Position numbers and translations under genes: made by a program. From contig NZ_JABDSR010000002.1 in the NCBI RefSeq assembly GCF_012976305.1, forward strand, positions 124,001 through 188,000: a DNA stretch of 64,000 bases. The letters are read 5' to 3'. Shown piece after piece: positions 43,833 through 52,085 of this stretch (position 1 is its first letter; each line of letters begins with the position of its first letter). Source of the stretch: Peptoniphilus faecalis (lineage in GTDB: Bacteria > Bacillota > Clostridia > Tissierellales > Peptoniphilaceae). The notes beneath the pieces were generated by a model. The model had not been told where the DNA came from and did no database searches. It worked only from the letters and a program-made list of their open reading frames with translations.

Positions 43833-44897
43833 ATGACAAAAGTACTTATGAAGGGAAACGAAGCAGTTGGTGCAGCAGCTATTGAAGCTGGTTGCAAATA
43901 TTTTTTCGGTTATCCTATTACTCCTCAATCTGAAATTCCTGAATACTTATCAAGGGAACTTCCAAAGATTGGCGGATGTTTTTTGCAAGCGGAGTCTGAA
44001 GTTGCAGCTATAAATATGCTATATGGTGCTGCGGGATCTGGAGCGAGAGTTATGACTTCATCTTCTTCTCCGGGAGTTTCACTAATGCAAGAAGGTATTT
44101 CTTATATGGCAGGGGCAGAACTTCCTTGTGTAATAGTAAATATGATGAGAGGTGGTCCAGGACTTGGATCAATTCAACCTTCTCAAACAGATTACTTTCA
44201 ATCAACTAGAGGCGGCGGAAATGGTGATTATAGAACTATTACTTTAGCACCATCTTCTGTGCAAGAACTTGTAAATTTAATTGAACTTGGTTTTGATTTA
44301 GCGGACAAGTATAGAAATCCTGTTGTAATTATGAGTGACGGTGTACTTGGACAAATGATGGAACCAGTTGAGTTTGGCATGCAAGAAAAAATGGTTCTTC
44401 CTGAAAAGACTTGGGCAACAAGAGGCAAGGGCAAAAATCACGGAGAGAGAAATATTATAAACTCACTTTATCTTTCTGCTGATGAACTTGAAGAACTTAA
44501 TAAACATTTAATTGAAAAGTATAGACAAGTTACTGAAAATGAAATTAGAGTAGAAATTGATGGCATCGAGGATGCAGATCTTGTAATCAGTGCCTATGGA
44601 ACTACAGCTAGAATTGCAAAAAGTGCAATTGAACATTTAAGAAAAGAAGGCTATAAAATAGGGCTTATTCGTCCAATTACTTGCTGGCCATATCCATATG
44701 AAGCTTTCAAGGGAATAAATCCAAATTGCAAAGACATTTTAGTTTGTGAAATGAATCAAGGTCAAATGACTGATGATGTTAAGATTGCAGTTGAAGGTAG
44801 ACAAAGGGTTCACTTCTTTGGAAGACAAGGTGGCGTAATTCCAAATGTGGAAGAAATTAAAGAAGCTGCTCTTAAAGTTTTAGGAGGTCTCAAATAA
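43833..44897 (+). CDS. 2-oxoacid:ferredoxin oxidoreductase alpha subunit (VorB/KorA type)
   Basis: A 354-residue subunit with the pyrimidine-binding TPP domain. Seen are GNEAVGAAAIEAGCKYFFGYPITPQSE, the glutamate for TPP activation in QAESEVAAINM, and a transketolase C-like domain at the end. The substrate may be 2-oxoglutarate or branched-chain 2-oxoacids; sequence alone does not decide. In this organism it could make acyl-CoA and reduced ferredoxin from deaminated amino acids. One-base overlap with the beta gene. Confidence 0.9.
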   Translation: MTKVLMKGNEAVGAAAIEAGCKYFFGYPITPQSEIPEYLSRELPKIGGCFLQAESEVAAINMLYGAAGSGARVMTSSSSPGVSLMQEGISYMAGAELPCVIVNMMRGGPGLGSIQPSQTDYFQSTRGGGNGDYRTITLAPSSVQELVNLIELGFDLADKYRNPVVIMSDGVLGQMMEPVEFGMQEKMVLPEKTWATRGKGKNHGERNIINSLYLSADELEELNKHLIEKYRQVTENEIRVEIDGIEDADLVISAYGTTARIAKSAIEHLRKEGYKIGLIRPITCWPYPYEAFKGINPNCKDILVCEMNQGQMTDDVKIAVEGRQRVHFFGRQGGVIPNVEEIKEAALKVLGGLK

Positions 44898-45649
44898 TGG
44901 AAAAAACTAATGAACAAGTTTTATATAAATATTCAGAAGGTTTGACTAGAACTGAAACTCACTATTGTCCAGGTTGCACTCACGGTGTAATCCATAAATT
45001 AGTGGCTGAATCCTTAGTTGAACTAGGAGTTTTAGACGAAGCAATTGGAGTTGCACCAGTTGGTTGTGCAGTTCTAGCATATAAATATTTTAACTGTGAC
45101 ATGCACGAGGCAGCTCACGGAAGAGCACCTGCTGTTGCAACTGGAATAAAAAGAGTACATCCAGATAATTTAGTATTCACATACCAAGGCGATGGCGACT
45201 TGGCATCAATTGGTACTGCAGAAATAGTTCAAGCAGCACATAGAGGAGAAAATATTTCAACAATTTTCATAAACAACGCAATTTACGGAATGACTGGTGG
45301 ACAAATGGCACCTACAACTTTAGTTGGTCAAGTTACAACTACATCTCCTTATGGAAGAGATGAAGCATGGTGTGGTAAACCAATTAAAGTTTCTGAAATG
45401 CTTGCTACAATTGATGGAGCAAAATTTGTAGAAAGAGTTTCAGTTGATACTCCAGCAAATATTAGAAAAGCTAAGAAGGCAATTAAAGAATGTTTTAAAT
45501 ATCAACTAGAAGGCAAGGGCTTTGGAATAGTTGAAGTATTATCATCTTGTCCAACAAACTGGGGACTTCCTCCTGCAGATGCACTTGCATGGTTAAGAGA
45601 AAATATGATTCCATATTATCCACTTGGAAACTTTAGGAGGGATGAATAA
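44897..45649 (+). CDS. 2-oxoacid:ferredoxin oxidoreductase beta subunit (TPP-binding)
   Basis: A 250-residue subunit with the TPP diphosphate/Mg2+ motif GDGDLASIGTAEI, then NNAIYGMTGGQ. Cluster-type cysteines occur in YCPGCTHG and in SSCPTNWG. It forms the catalytic core with the alpha subunit. It starts on the last base of the alpha gene and ends on the first base of the gamma gene, so translation is tightly coupled. Confidence 0.93.
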   Translation: MEKTNEQVLYKYSEGLTRTETHYCPGCTHGVIHKLVAESLVELGVLDEAIGVAPVGCAVLAYKYFNCDMHEAAHGRAPAVATGIKRVHPDNLVFTYQGDGDLASIGTAEIVQAAHRGENISTIFINNAIYGMTGGQMAPTTLVGQVTTTSPYGRDEAWCGKPIKVSEMLATIDGAKFVERVSVDTPANIRKAKKAIKECFKYQLEGKGFGIVEVLSSCPTNWGLPPADALAWLRENMIPYYPLGNFRRDE

Positions 45650-46851
45650 TGGCTACAAGAAATATTATTGCCGCAGGATTTGGCGGACAAGGTATCATGG
45701 CAATGGGTCAACTTATAACTTATTCAGGAATGCTTGAAAATAAATTTGTATCATGGCTTCCAAGTTATGGTCCAGAAATGCGTGGAGGTTCAGCAAACTG
45801 CTCAGTAGTAGTTTCAGACGAACCTGTTGGCTCTCCAGTAATTTCACAAGCGACAGATGTAGTAGTAATGAACGAACCATCTCTAGAAAAATTTGAACAA
45901 TATGTTGCACCAGGTGGAAATTTATTTATAAATTCATCCCTTGTTAAAAAAGCATCAACAAGAGATGACGTAAATGTTTTTTCTATTCCAGTAAATGACT
46001 TGGCAAATGAACTTGGGAATGCAAAAGTAGCAAATATGGTAATGCTAGGTGCATTTTTACAAGTTACAAATACAGTTAAGACAGAATCAGTTATAAAAGC
46101 TTTTACAAAAGTTTATGGAGATTCAAAGAAAAAGCTTCTTCCAATAAATGAAAAAGCAATTGCCCTTGGACAAAATTCAATTAAAGAAGCAGGTTGCGTA
46201 GGTGGAGTATGTCAAATTCTTCCAGAAAAGACTAATTCTCAAGTTAAGAGTTCTTATTCAAGACAAACTGCAGCTAATGTTGAACTTAGTGGAACAGATC
46301 TTGAAAATATTGAATACCTAAAGACGATCAAAAAATATTCAGCAGAAGATGATGAAAAGATTTTTGAAAATGAAATGACAATTGTTGATGAAGCACTTTT
46401 TATAGAAGAAGAATCTATTAAATTTTGCAACAAGGCAGCTGAAATGTTAAAGGGAGACGATGCAGGAAAAATTTTCGCATCACTTTCAAAGCAATCAGAA
46501 GAACATATATCTTATTTAAAGGGGCTAAAAGAATCTTTGAAGTCAAAGGACGAAACGTCTTTTGTAGATAAAATCAAGGCAAAACTTACAAAGAGAGAAG
46601 AGTACGATTGGGGAAAAGTCGACCAAGAAAAGGCAAGACTTGCACTTAATGTATTTGCCATTGCAAAGGACATCAAAAACTCTTCTATTGCTTTTTATAA
46701 AAAGGCAAAGGAAAATACAAAGGATAAAAATGCAAATAAACTATATGATGAACTAGAATATTGGGAAAATTTCCAATTAGAACAAGTAACAGGTCAGTAC
46801 GAAATCTATAAGGAAGAATGGTGGGCTGACCAAATGTTCTCAAAAATGTAA
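45649..46851 (+). CDS. 2-oxoacid:ferredoxin oxidoreductase gamma subunit fused to a ferritin-like domain
   Basis: A 400-residue single frame, about twice the usual gamma length. Residues 1-182 are a standard gamma domain (AAGFGGQGIMAMGQL, PSYGPEMRGG). Residues 183-230 are a Ser/Asn-rich linker with C183 and C188. Residues 240-390 form four long helices with rubrerythrin-like pattern: EALFIEEESIKFCNKAAEML, KQSEEHISYL, NSSIAFYKKAKENTKDKNA and ELEYWENFQLEQV. The usual ExxH ligands are degenerate (S283..H286, E373..Q376), so a classical diiron site looks incomplete. Function of the extension is unknown; it may be structural or redox-protective. Confidence 0.8.
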   Translation: MATRNIIAAGFGGQGIMAMGQLITYSGMLENKFVSWLPSYGPEMRGGSANCSVVVSDEPVGSPVISQATDVVVMNEPSLEKFEQYVAPGGNLFINSSLVKKASTRDDVNVFSIPVNDLANELGNAKVANMVMLGAFLQVTNTVKTESVIKAFTKVYGDSKKKLLPINEKAIALGQNSIKEAGCVGGVCQILPEKTNSQVKSSYSRQTAANVELSGTDLENIEYLKTIKKYSAEDDEKIFENEMTIVDEALFIEEESIKFCNKAAEMLKGDDAGKIFASLSKQSEEHISYLKGLKESLKSKDETSFVDKIKAKLTKREEYDWGKVDQEKARLALNVFAIAKDIKNSSIAFYKKAKENTKDKNANKLYDELEYWENFQLEQVTGQYEIYKEEWWADQMFSKM

Positions 46852-46869
46852 TAGTTTTAAAAGTTATAG

Positions 46870-46905
46870 AAATAGTGTTGGTGATAAATCATCAGCACTA
46901 TTTTT
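46870..46905 (+). terminator. intrinsic terminator of the oxidoreductase operon
   Basis: An 8-bp outer stem (46870-46877 with 46896-46903) continues inward as a nearly complete second stem with a TAAA loop. A T-run follows. Confidence 0.85.
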
Positions 46906-47004
46906 ATTTGGAATATGAAATTGAAAGGGGTGTATAAAAGTTATTTTATTGGGTGTGTCATAAATGTTTGACTTCTATACACTTACAAATTATAAAAAAA
47001 ACCC

Positions 47005-47033
47005 TTGACAAAGTTTTTAGATGAGTCTATATT
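47005..47033 (+). promoter_or_regulatory. promoter of the T-box/trpXYZ transcript
   Basis: Consensus TTGACA (47005-47010) and TATATT (47028-47033) spaced by 17 bp. Transcription would start about 47040. Confidence 0.75.
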
Positions 47034-47047
47034 ATTATATAATAAAC

Positions 47048-47307
47048 CGATAAGGAAGAGTAGTAACTTCTTATGAACATCAAAGAGAGCGACTTAATTG
47101 GTGAAAGAGTTGTATGTGATTATTAAGTGAATGGACTTCTGAGGGCGGGAAGAAATAAATTTTTTAATTTAGAGTAATGCCCGACGGGACTTAGCCGTTA
47201 AAATAAGACCAATATGTTAGTATTGATGAGAGGGTGCTTTATGCAAAATTGGGTGGTACCGCAGAAGTTTAGACTTTTGTCCCATTAGGGATGGAAGTCT
47301 TTTTTTA
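47048..47307 (+). ncRNA. tryptophan T-box riboswitch leader
   Basis: A leader of about 260 nt with the hallmarks of a T-box. An AGTAGTAAC segment lies at the specifier bulge side, AGAGAGC and GGTG mark the distal stem I elements, and the antiterminator motif GGGTGGTACCGC is at 47251-47262. The terminator hairpin (47271-47300, arms AGACTT/AAGTCT and GTCCC/GGGAT) ends in eight T residues. In the specifier position the sequence is GAATGGACTTCTGAG, giving codon TGG (47132-47134), tryptophan. The downstream genes match the TrpXYZ transporter, which supports that reading. Confidence 0.92.
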
Positions 47308-47348
47308 TTTCCATCCTTCTCTCATAGTTTGATGAAAAGGAGAAAAAA

Positions 47349-48362
47349 ATGAAAAAAATTTTGTTAGTATTGTCATTATTGTTGTTAGTGGGTTGTGCAA
47401 AAGGCGAAAAAGGTGAAAGTGCTTCTAGTGGCGATGATGTTTTAAAAATTGGGATACTTCAGTTTGCGCAACATCCATCGCTAGATAATTGTAGAGAAGG
47501 TTTAATTGAAGGACTAAAGGAAGAAGGATTTGTTGAAGGTAAAAATTTAAAAATTGATTACCAAAATGCGCAAGCAGACATGGGGATTTCTGCCCAAATT
47601 GCAAACTCTTTCGTGTCAAATAAAGTTGACATGATAATTGCAATAGCGACACCAGCTGCCATGAGTGCTTATAATGCGACATTAAACACAGATATACCCG
47701 TTGTATACACAGCACTTTCTGATCCAGTAGCGGCACAAGTTGCAGATGAAAATAAAAATCCAGTGGGAAATATTACTGGCACAAGTGATATTCTTCCCGT
47801 AGAAGAGCAGCTAAAAATGATTAGAGAAATTCTTCCCGATGCAAAAAATATTGGAATTCTCCACACATCAAGTGAGGCAAATTCTGATTCAATGTTAAAA
47901 ATTTACAAGGATCTTGCAGGAAAATATAATTTTAAAATTGTCGATGAAGCGATAAACACAACAGCAGACATACCACTTGCCACAGATAATATTTTGTCAA
48001 AGGTTGATGCAATTACAAATCTTTTAGACAACACAGTAGTAAATTCACTTCCAACTATTCTTGACAAGGCAAATGAAAAGAAAATTCCTGTATTTGGTTC
48101 AGAAATTGAGCAAGTTAAAATGGGCTGTCTTGGTTCAGAGGGTATTGAGTACATCTCTCTTGGAAATCAAACTGGTAAGATGGCGTCAAAAATTTTAAAG
48201 GGCGAAAAAGAGGCAAAGGAAATGCCCTACGAAACAATTTTAGAACCAAATTTATATCTTAATTCAAAGGTTGCGGAAAATCTTGGAATAAAAATTCCAA
48301 AGGATCTTCTTGATAGAGCTGTGGAAAATTTTTCTGAAATAAATTTAGCAGAAGGTAAATAA
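47349..48362 (+). CDS. trpX: tryptophan ABC transporter substrate-binding lipoprotein
   Basis: A 337-residue lipoprotein: lipobox LLVGC with Cys16 as the lipidated residue, then a two-lobe periplasmic-binding fold (ABC_sub_bind family). Segments KIGILQFAQHPSLDNCREGL and NVTGTSDILP-like (NITGTSDILP) are typical. It captures substrate outside the membrane for the permease and ATPase encoded next. The Trp T-box directly upstream indicates tryptophan or a precursor as substrate. Confidence 0.85.
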   Translation: MKKILLVLSLLLLVGCAKGEKGESASSGDDVLKIGILQFAQHPSLDNCREGLIEGLKEEGFVEGKNLKIDYQNAQADMGISAQIANSFVSNKVDMIIAIATPAAMSAYNATLNTDIPVVYTALSDPVAAQVADENKNPVGNITGTSDILPVEEQLKMIREILPDAKNIGILHTSSEANSDSMLKIYKDLAGKYNFKIVDEAINTTADIPLATDNILSKVDAITNLLDNTVVNSLPTILDKANEKKIPVFGSEIEQVKMGCLGSEGIEYISLGNQTGKMASKILKGEKEAKEMPYETILEPNLYLNSKVAENLGIKIPKDLLDRAVENFSEINLAEGK

Positions 48363-48367
48363 ATAAA

Positions 48368-49243
48368 ATGGATATTTTAATGGGAGTAATTGAACAAGGG
48401 CTAACTTATAGTTTTTTAGCTTTTGGTCTTTATATAGCTTATAGTATTTTAGATTTCCCCGATTTAACTGTGGACGGCTCCTTTCCACTAGGTGCTGCCA
48501 TAAGTGTTTTTGCAATTTTAAAGGGAATAAATCCAGCACTTGCACTTTTAATAAGTTTTTTTGGAGGTGCAATTGCAGGTTCCCTTACTGGACTAATCCA
48601 CATAAAATTAAAAGTAGAAGACCTTTTGGCAGGGCTTATAATGCAAACTGCACTTTGGACTATTAATTTAAAAATTGCAGGCAAAGCCAATGTTCCAATT
48701 TTTAGCAGCGACACTATTTTTACTACGGGAATGGCAAATTTTATTCCCAATGAATTATCGAAGTTCACAGTATTATTTGTTATGATTCCCACGGTTATAA
48801 TCATAAAAATTTTATTGGACGAATTTTTAAAGACAAAGGCAGGATTTATCTTAAAAGCATGCGGTGACAACGAGATTCTAGTTAGGACTATGGCAGTGGA
48901 TCCAGGGACGGTAAAAATTTTAGGACTTTCCTTTTCAAATGGACTTGTGGCATTAAGTGGCGGATTAGTAGCTCAGGAACAGAGATTTTTTGAAGTTTCC
49001 ATGGGAACGGGCTCCATGGTCATGGGACTTGCGGCAGTTGTCCTTGGAATAAAACTTTTAGAAAGTTTTAATTTTATTAAAGATTCCACAAAAGTTTTAA
49101 TTGGATCAATTTTATACAAGGCGTCCATTGCCTTGGCAATTGCAATTGGATTTTCAGCAAACTCAATGAAACTCATAACGGCAATTATTTTTCTTGTAAT
49201 TTTAATCGCTGGAAGAAGTAGGAAGAAGGTTAAAAATGCTTGA
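48368..49243 (+). CDS. trpY: tryptophan ABC transporter permease
   Basis: A 291-residue membrane protein with eight to nine helices of the branched-chain amino acid permease type (BPD_transp_2). DFPDLTVDGSFPLGAA near residue 36 and ACGDNEILVRTMAVDP near 168 are the conserved coupling segments. It follows trpX by five bases and overlaps trpZ by eight. Assignment to tryptophan comes from the T-box. Confidence 0.87.
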   Translation: MDILMGVIEQGLTYSFLAFGLYIAYSILDFPDLTVDGSFPLGAAISVFAILKGINPALALLISFFGGAIAGSLTGLIHIKLKVEDLLAGLIMQTALWTINLKIAGKANVPIFSSDTIFTTGMANFIPNELSKFTVLFVMIPTVIIIKILLDEFLKTKAGFILKACGDNEILVRTMAVDPGTVKILGLSFSNGLVALSGGLVAQEQRFFEVSMGTGSMVMGLAAVVLGIKLLESFNFIKDSTKVLIGSILYKASIALAIAIGFSANSMKLITAIIFLVILIAGRSRKKVKNA

Positions 49244-50015
49244 ACTTAAATCAATTGACAAAACCTTTAACATTGGAACAATAAATGAGAATAAATTATT
49301 TAAAGATTTTAATTTAAAGGTTGGGAAGGGAGAATTTGTATCCATAATTGGTTCCAATGGTTCGGGGAAGTCCACTCTTTTAAATATTATTTGTGGTTCC
49401 ATAAGAGAAGATAGTGGAGAAATATTAATAGATGATGAAAATCTTAAAAAAATTCCTGAACACAAAAGATACAAAAAAATTGGAAGAGTATTTCAAGACC
49501 CAAAAGTTGGCACATCTCCAAATATGACAATATTAGAGAACTTGTCTATGGCAGAAAATAAAAATAAATCATGGAATTTAACTCGTGGAATAAATAAGAA
49601 GAAAAAAGAAGCTTATAGAGAAATGTTAAGTGAAATTGGACTTGGACTAGAGGACAAGTTAGATGACAAGGTTGGACTTTTATCTGGTGGTCAAAGACAA
49701 TCCCTTGCACTGCTTATGGCGACTCTTGTACCCATAGATTTTTTAATCTTAGACGAGCATACAGCAGCACTTGATCCAAAGACTGCAGATATAGTCATGC
49801 AAATCACAAATAAAATAGTGCGAGAAAAAAACTTGACAGCGTTAATGGTAACTCACAATTTAAAGTATTCCTTAAAGTATGGAGATAGGCTAATTATGAT
49901 GCACAAGGGAAATAAAGTCATGGATAAATCTAAAGAGATTAAGAAAAATTTAAAATTAGAAGATATACTAGATAAGTTTTACGAAATAAGTATTGAAGTT
50001 GGAAACTCTTTATAA
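49236..50015 (+). CDS. trpZ: tryptophan ABC transporter ATP-binding protein
   Basis: A 259-residue ABC ATPase. Walker A is GSNGSGKST, the Q-loop lies in RVFQDPK, the signature LLSGGQRQ, Walker B FLILDEH and the H-loop VTHNL. It powers the TrpY permease at the cytoplasmic face. It is the last gene of the T-box controlled transcript and is followed by a bidirectional terminator. Confidence 0.92.
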   Translation: MLELKSIDKTFNIGTINENKLFKDFNLKVGKGEFVSIIGSNGSGKSTLLNIICGSIREDSGEILIDDENLKKIPEHKRYKKIGRVFQDPKVGTSPNMTILENLSMAENKNKSWNLTRGINKKKKEAYREMLSEIGLGLEDKLDDKVGLLSGGQRQSLALLMATLVPIDFLILDEHTAALDPKTADIVMQITNKIVREKNLTALMVTHNLKYSLKYGDRLIMMHKGNKVMDKSKEIKKNLKLEDILDKFYEISIEVGNSL

Positions 50016-50030
50016 AACATAAACAACTCA

Positions 50031-50068
50031 AATAAACCTCTCAATCACAAAGAAAAGAGAGGTTTATT
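50031..50068. terminator. bidirectional terminator after trpZ
   Basis: A 12-bp perfect stem (50031-50042 with 50057-50068) with a 14-nt A-rich loop, between convergent genes. Confidence 0.8.
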
Positions 50069-50094
50069 ATTTTATCGGAAGACTAAGGCATATT

Positions 50095-50394
50095 TTAGTG
50101 ATTATTAGATTGAGGATAGCTAACAGTTATTATTAGCCCATCATAATCATTATAGGAATTATGGGATAAAGTAGAATCAAAATCATTTTCAAGAAGTTCT
50201 CTGCACTTTGAATCTAATATTTTGTCTATCTCTTCAATAGACTTATCGCCAAAAATTTTTGATTTATCCTTTAAAGAATAACCAACAGTAACAATTTTCT
50301 TTACTTTAGGACTTTCTGCATTTTTATCTTGAGCAAAAGCTATGAAAGGCACACTAATTAAAAGCACTAATAAAAAATAGAAAAACTTTTTCAT
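50095..50394 (-). CDS. small secreted protein, unknown
   Basis: A 99-residue protein with a signal peptide (residues 1-21, cleavage after AFA) and a short hydrophilic mature part containing YSLKDKSKIFGDKSIEEIDK. Family not recognised. It has a GGAGGTGG site. It follows the lipoprotein gene on the minus strand by about 45 bases, so the two may be co-expressed. Confidence 0.65.
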   Translation of the reverse strand: MKKFFYFLLVLLISVPFIAFAQDKNAESPKVKKIVTVGYSLKDKSKIFGDKSIEEIDKILDSKCRELLENDFDSTLSHNSYNDYDGLIITVSYPQSNNH

Positions 50395-50440
50395 ACTACC
50401 ACCTCCAATAAAATATTTTTTGCATTTCTAAAACATAGAA

Positions 50441-50884
50441 TTATGAATCGACTTTTAAATTTTTCATAAATTTTTCTAATTTGTGGAATTCTTCTTCGCT
50501 ATTTTTAATATCATCTAAACTTTTATTACATTGAGCAGATAAAAACACATTTGCTATTTTTTTATCAACACCAAAAAATGAACCTCTTTTATTTTCGTAA
50601 ATTATATCTTCGGCATTTGTCAAGATCAATAAATAAACTCCATTTACAAAATAAGGTTTTAGATTGGCATTAAAATAATCTATATTATTGTCAAAAATTA
50701 TAGTAATTGTCTTATCTTTTATTTCTATTTTGTAGGAATCCTTATTCTCCCAATCTAATTGATTGATTAATTTCTCGACATTTTCCTCGTGGCTTAAGTC
50801 AGTTTTTAAAGAATATAAATTAGCTTTTGAGCAAGCCATTGTAAAGATTAAAATAAAAGTCAAGATGAGAACTTTTTTAGTCAT
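50441..50884 (-). CDS. hypothetical lipoprotein
   Basis: A 147-residue protein with a lipoprotein signal (FTMAC, Cys18). The mature domain has alternating strands and a C-terminal helix (DIKNSEEEFHKLEKFMKNL). No family recognised. It is probably in one unit with the small secreted protein downstream. It would be anchored to the outer face of the membrane. Confidence 0.65.
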   Translation of the reverse strand: MTKKVLILTFILIFTMACSKANLYSLKTDLSHEENVEKLINQLDWENKDSYKIEIKDKTITIIFDNNIDYFNANLKPYFVNGVYLLILTNAEDIIYENKRGSFFGVDKKIANVFLSAQCNKSLDDIKNSEEEFHKLEKFMKNLKVDS

Positions 50885-50975
50885 ATAATGCTCCCTTGAT
50901 AAAAATTTAGCAGTTTATTCAGGTAAATTATAACGCTTTCACAAGTTTTTATCAATCATTTTTAAGCATATCCAT

Positions 50976-51012
50976 AAAAATGCCCTCCTTACTATTTTCC
51001 AAGTAAAGAGGG
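50976..51012 (-). terminator. intrinsic terminator of the hutG unit
   Basis: Read on the minus strand, a 10-bp stem with one mismatch (51012-51003 with 50992-50983) is followed by a T-run (50980-50976). Confidence 0.8.
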
Positions 51013-51045
51013 TAATCAATAAATAAGAGACACTTATATTAAATT

Positions 51046-52077
51046 TTATAGAGGGATGTATTTTTTATTTTCCTTGCCCAATATGCGTTGCGCCATAGTT
51101 GATACAACTGTGTAGACTAAAATTGAAGCTAAGTTAGCAGTTACAGAGTCGTGGTCAAACCTTGGAGAAACTTCACATATGTCAAAACTAATTGGCTTTC
51201 CAGTTGAAAAGACGTGTTTTAGAAGAAGTATTACTTTTTCGGGGTCAACTCCAAGTGGTTGTGGTGCAGATACTCCCGGTGCAAAGGAAGATGTGAAACA
51301 GTCCATACAAATTGTAATGTATAGGTGATCTTGTTCGTGGATGTATTCGTCAAGGTTGTGAATTATCTCAAAGAAATTTCCATTGATTAAATCTTTTCCT
51401 AATACATATTTTACTCCTAAATCATCAGCGGTTCTAAAAAGCGCAAGAGTGTTGGAATGTTTTTGAATTCCAATAACATAATATGCGTAATCAGTTCCCT
51501 TTTCACGAGTATAGTCGGCGATTTGTCTAAACATTGTTCCACTTGTTCCAGTTCCCTTTTCGTAAGGTCTTAGGTCAAAGTGAGCGTCAAAATTTAAAAT
51601 ACCCAGTTTATTGTCTTCTTTATCGTCGAGATATGTGCTAATTCCCTTGTAATGACCAAAGGCAGTTTCGTGTCCGCCTCCTAAAACAAGTGGGAATAAA
51701 TTTAATTCTAAAACTTTTTTTACAGCCTTTGCAAGTTCATCTTGGCTTGCTTCAAGAGTTGTGTTTTTACTTGTAACATTACCGCAGTCATAAATTTTAA
51801 GGTCTTTAGAAAACTGACAAGGAAGTTTTGCAAGTTCCTTTCTTATTGCAGCAGGACCTGCAGCAGCACCAAATCTACCCTTATTTAGTTCAATACCTTG
51901 GTCTGATTCAAAACCAATTATTCCAAAACCAAGCTTGCCGTCAAAGGGAGTTAGGCTATCGTCATTTAAGTCAAGGGGCTTAACCCATTGATGCCATCTA
52001 AAGCTTTCATAATCATTTTCGTCGTCAATTCTACCTGACCAAATTTTCATTTCTTGGGGACTGTAATAATTTATCAT
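51046..52077 (-). CDS. hutG: formimidoylglutamase (ureohydrolase family)
   Basis: A 343-residue Mn-dependent ureohydrolase. The metal motifs are GGGHETAFGH, NFDAHFDLR and CMDCFTSSFAPGVSAP; the last, with the cysteines and FAPG, matches HutG rather than arginase or agmatinase. HutG splits N-formimino-glutamate from histidine breakdown into glutamate and formamide. This would feed the glutamate pathway encoded at 8.7-17.8 kb. It follows a D-2-hydroxyacid dehydrogenase gene by eight bases. Confidence 0.88.
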   Translation of the reverse strand: MINYYSPQEMKIWSGRIDDENDYESFRWHQWVKPLDLNDDSLTPFDGKLGFGIIGFESDQGIELNKGRFGAAAGPAAIRKELAKLPCQFSKDLKIYDCGNVTSKNTTLEASQDELAKAVKKVLELNLFPLVLGGGHETAFGHYKGISTYLDDKEDNKLGILNFDAHFDLRPYEKGTGTSGTMFRQIADYTREKGTDYAYYVIGIQKHSNTLALFRTADDLGVKYVLGKDLINGNFFEIIHNLDEYIHEQDHLYITICMDCFTSSFAPGVSAPQPLGVDPEKVILLLKHVFSTGKPISFDICEVSPRFDHDSVTANLASILVYTVVSTMAQRILGKENKKYIPL

Positions 52078-52085
52078 TTTACACC

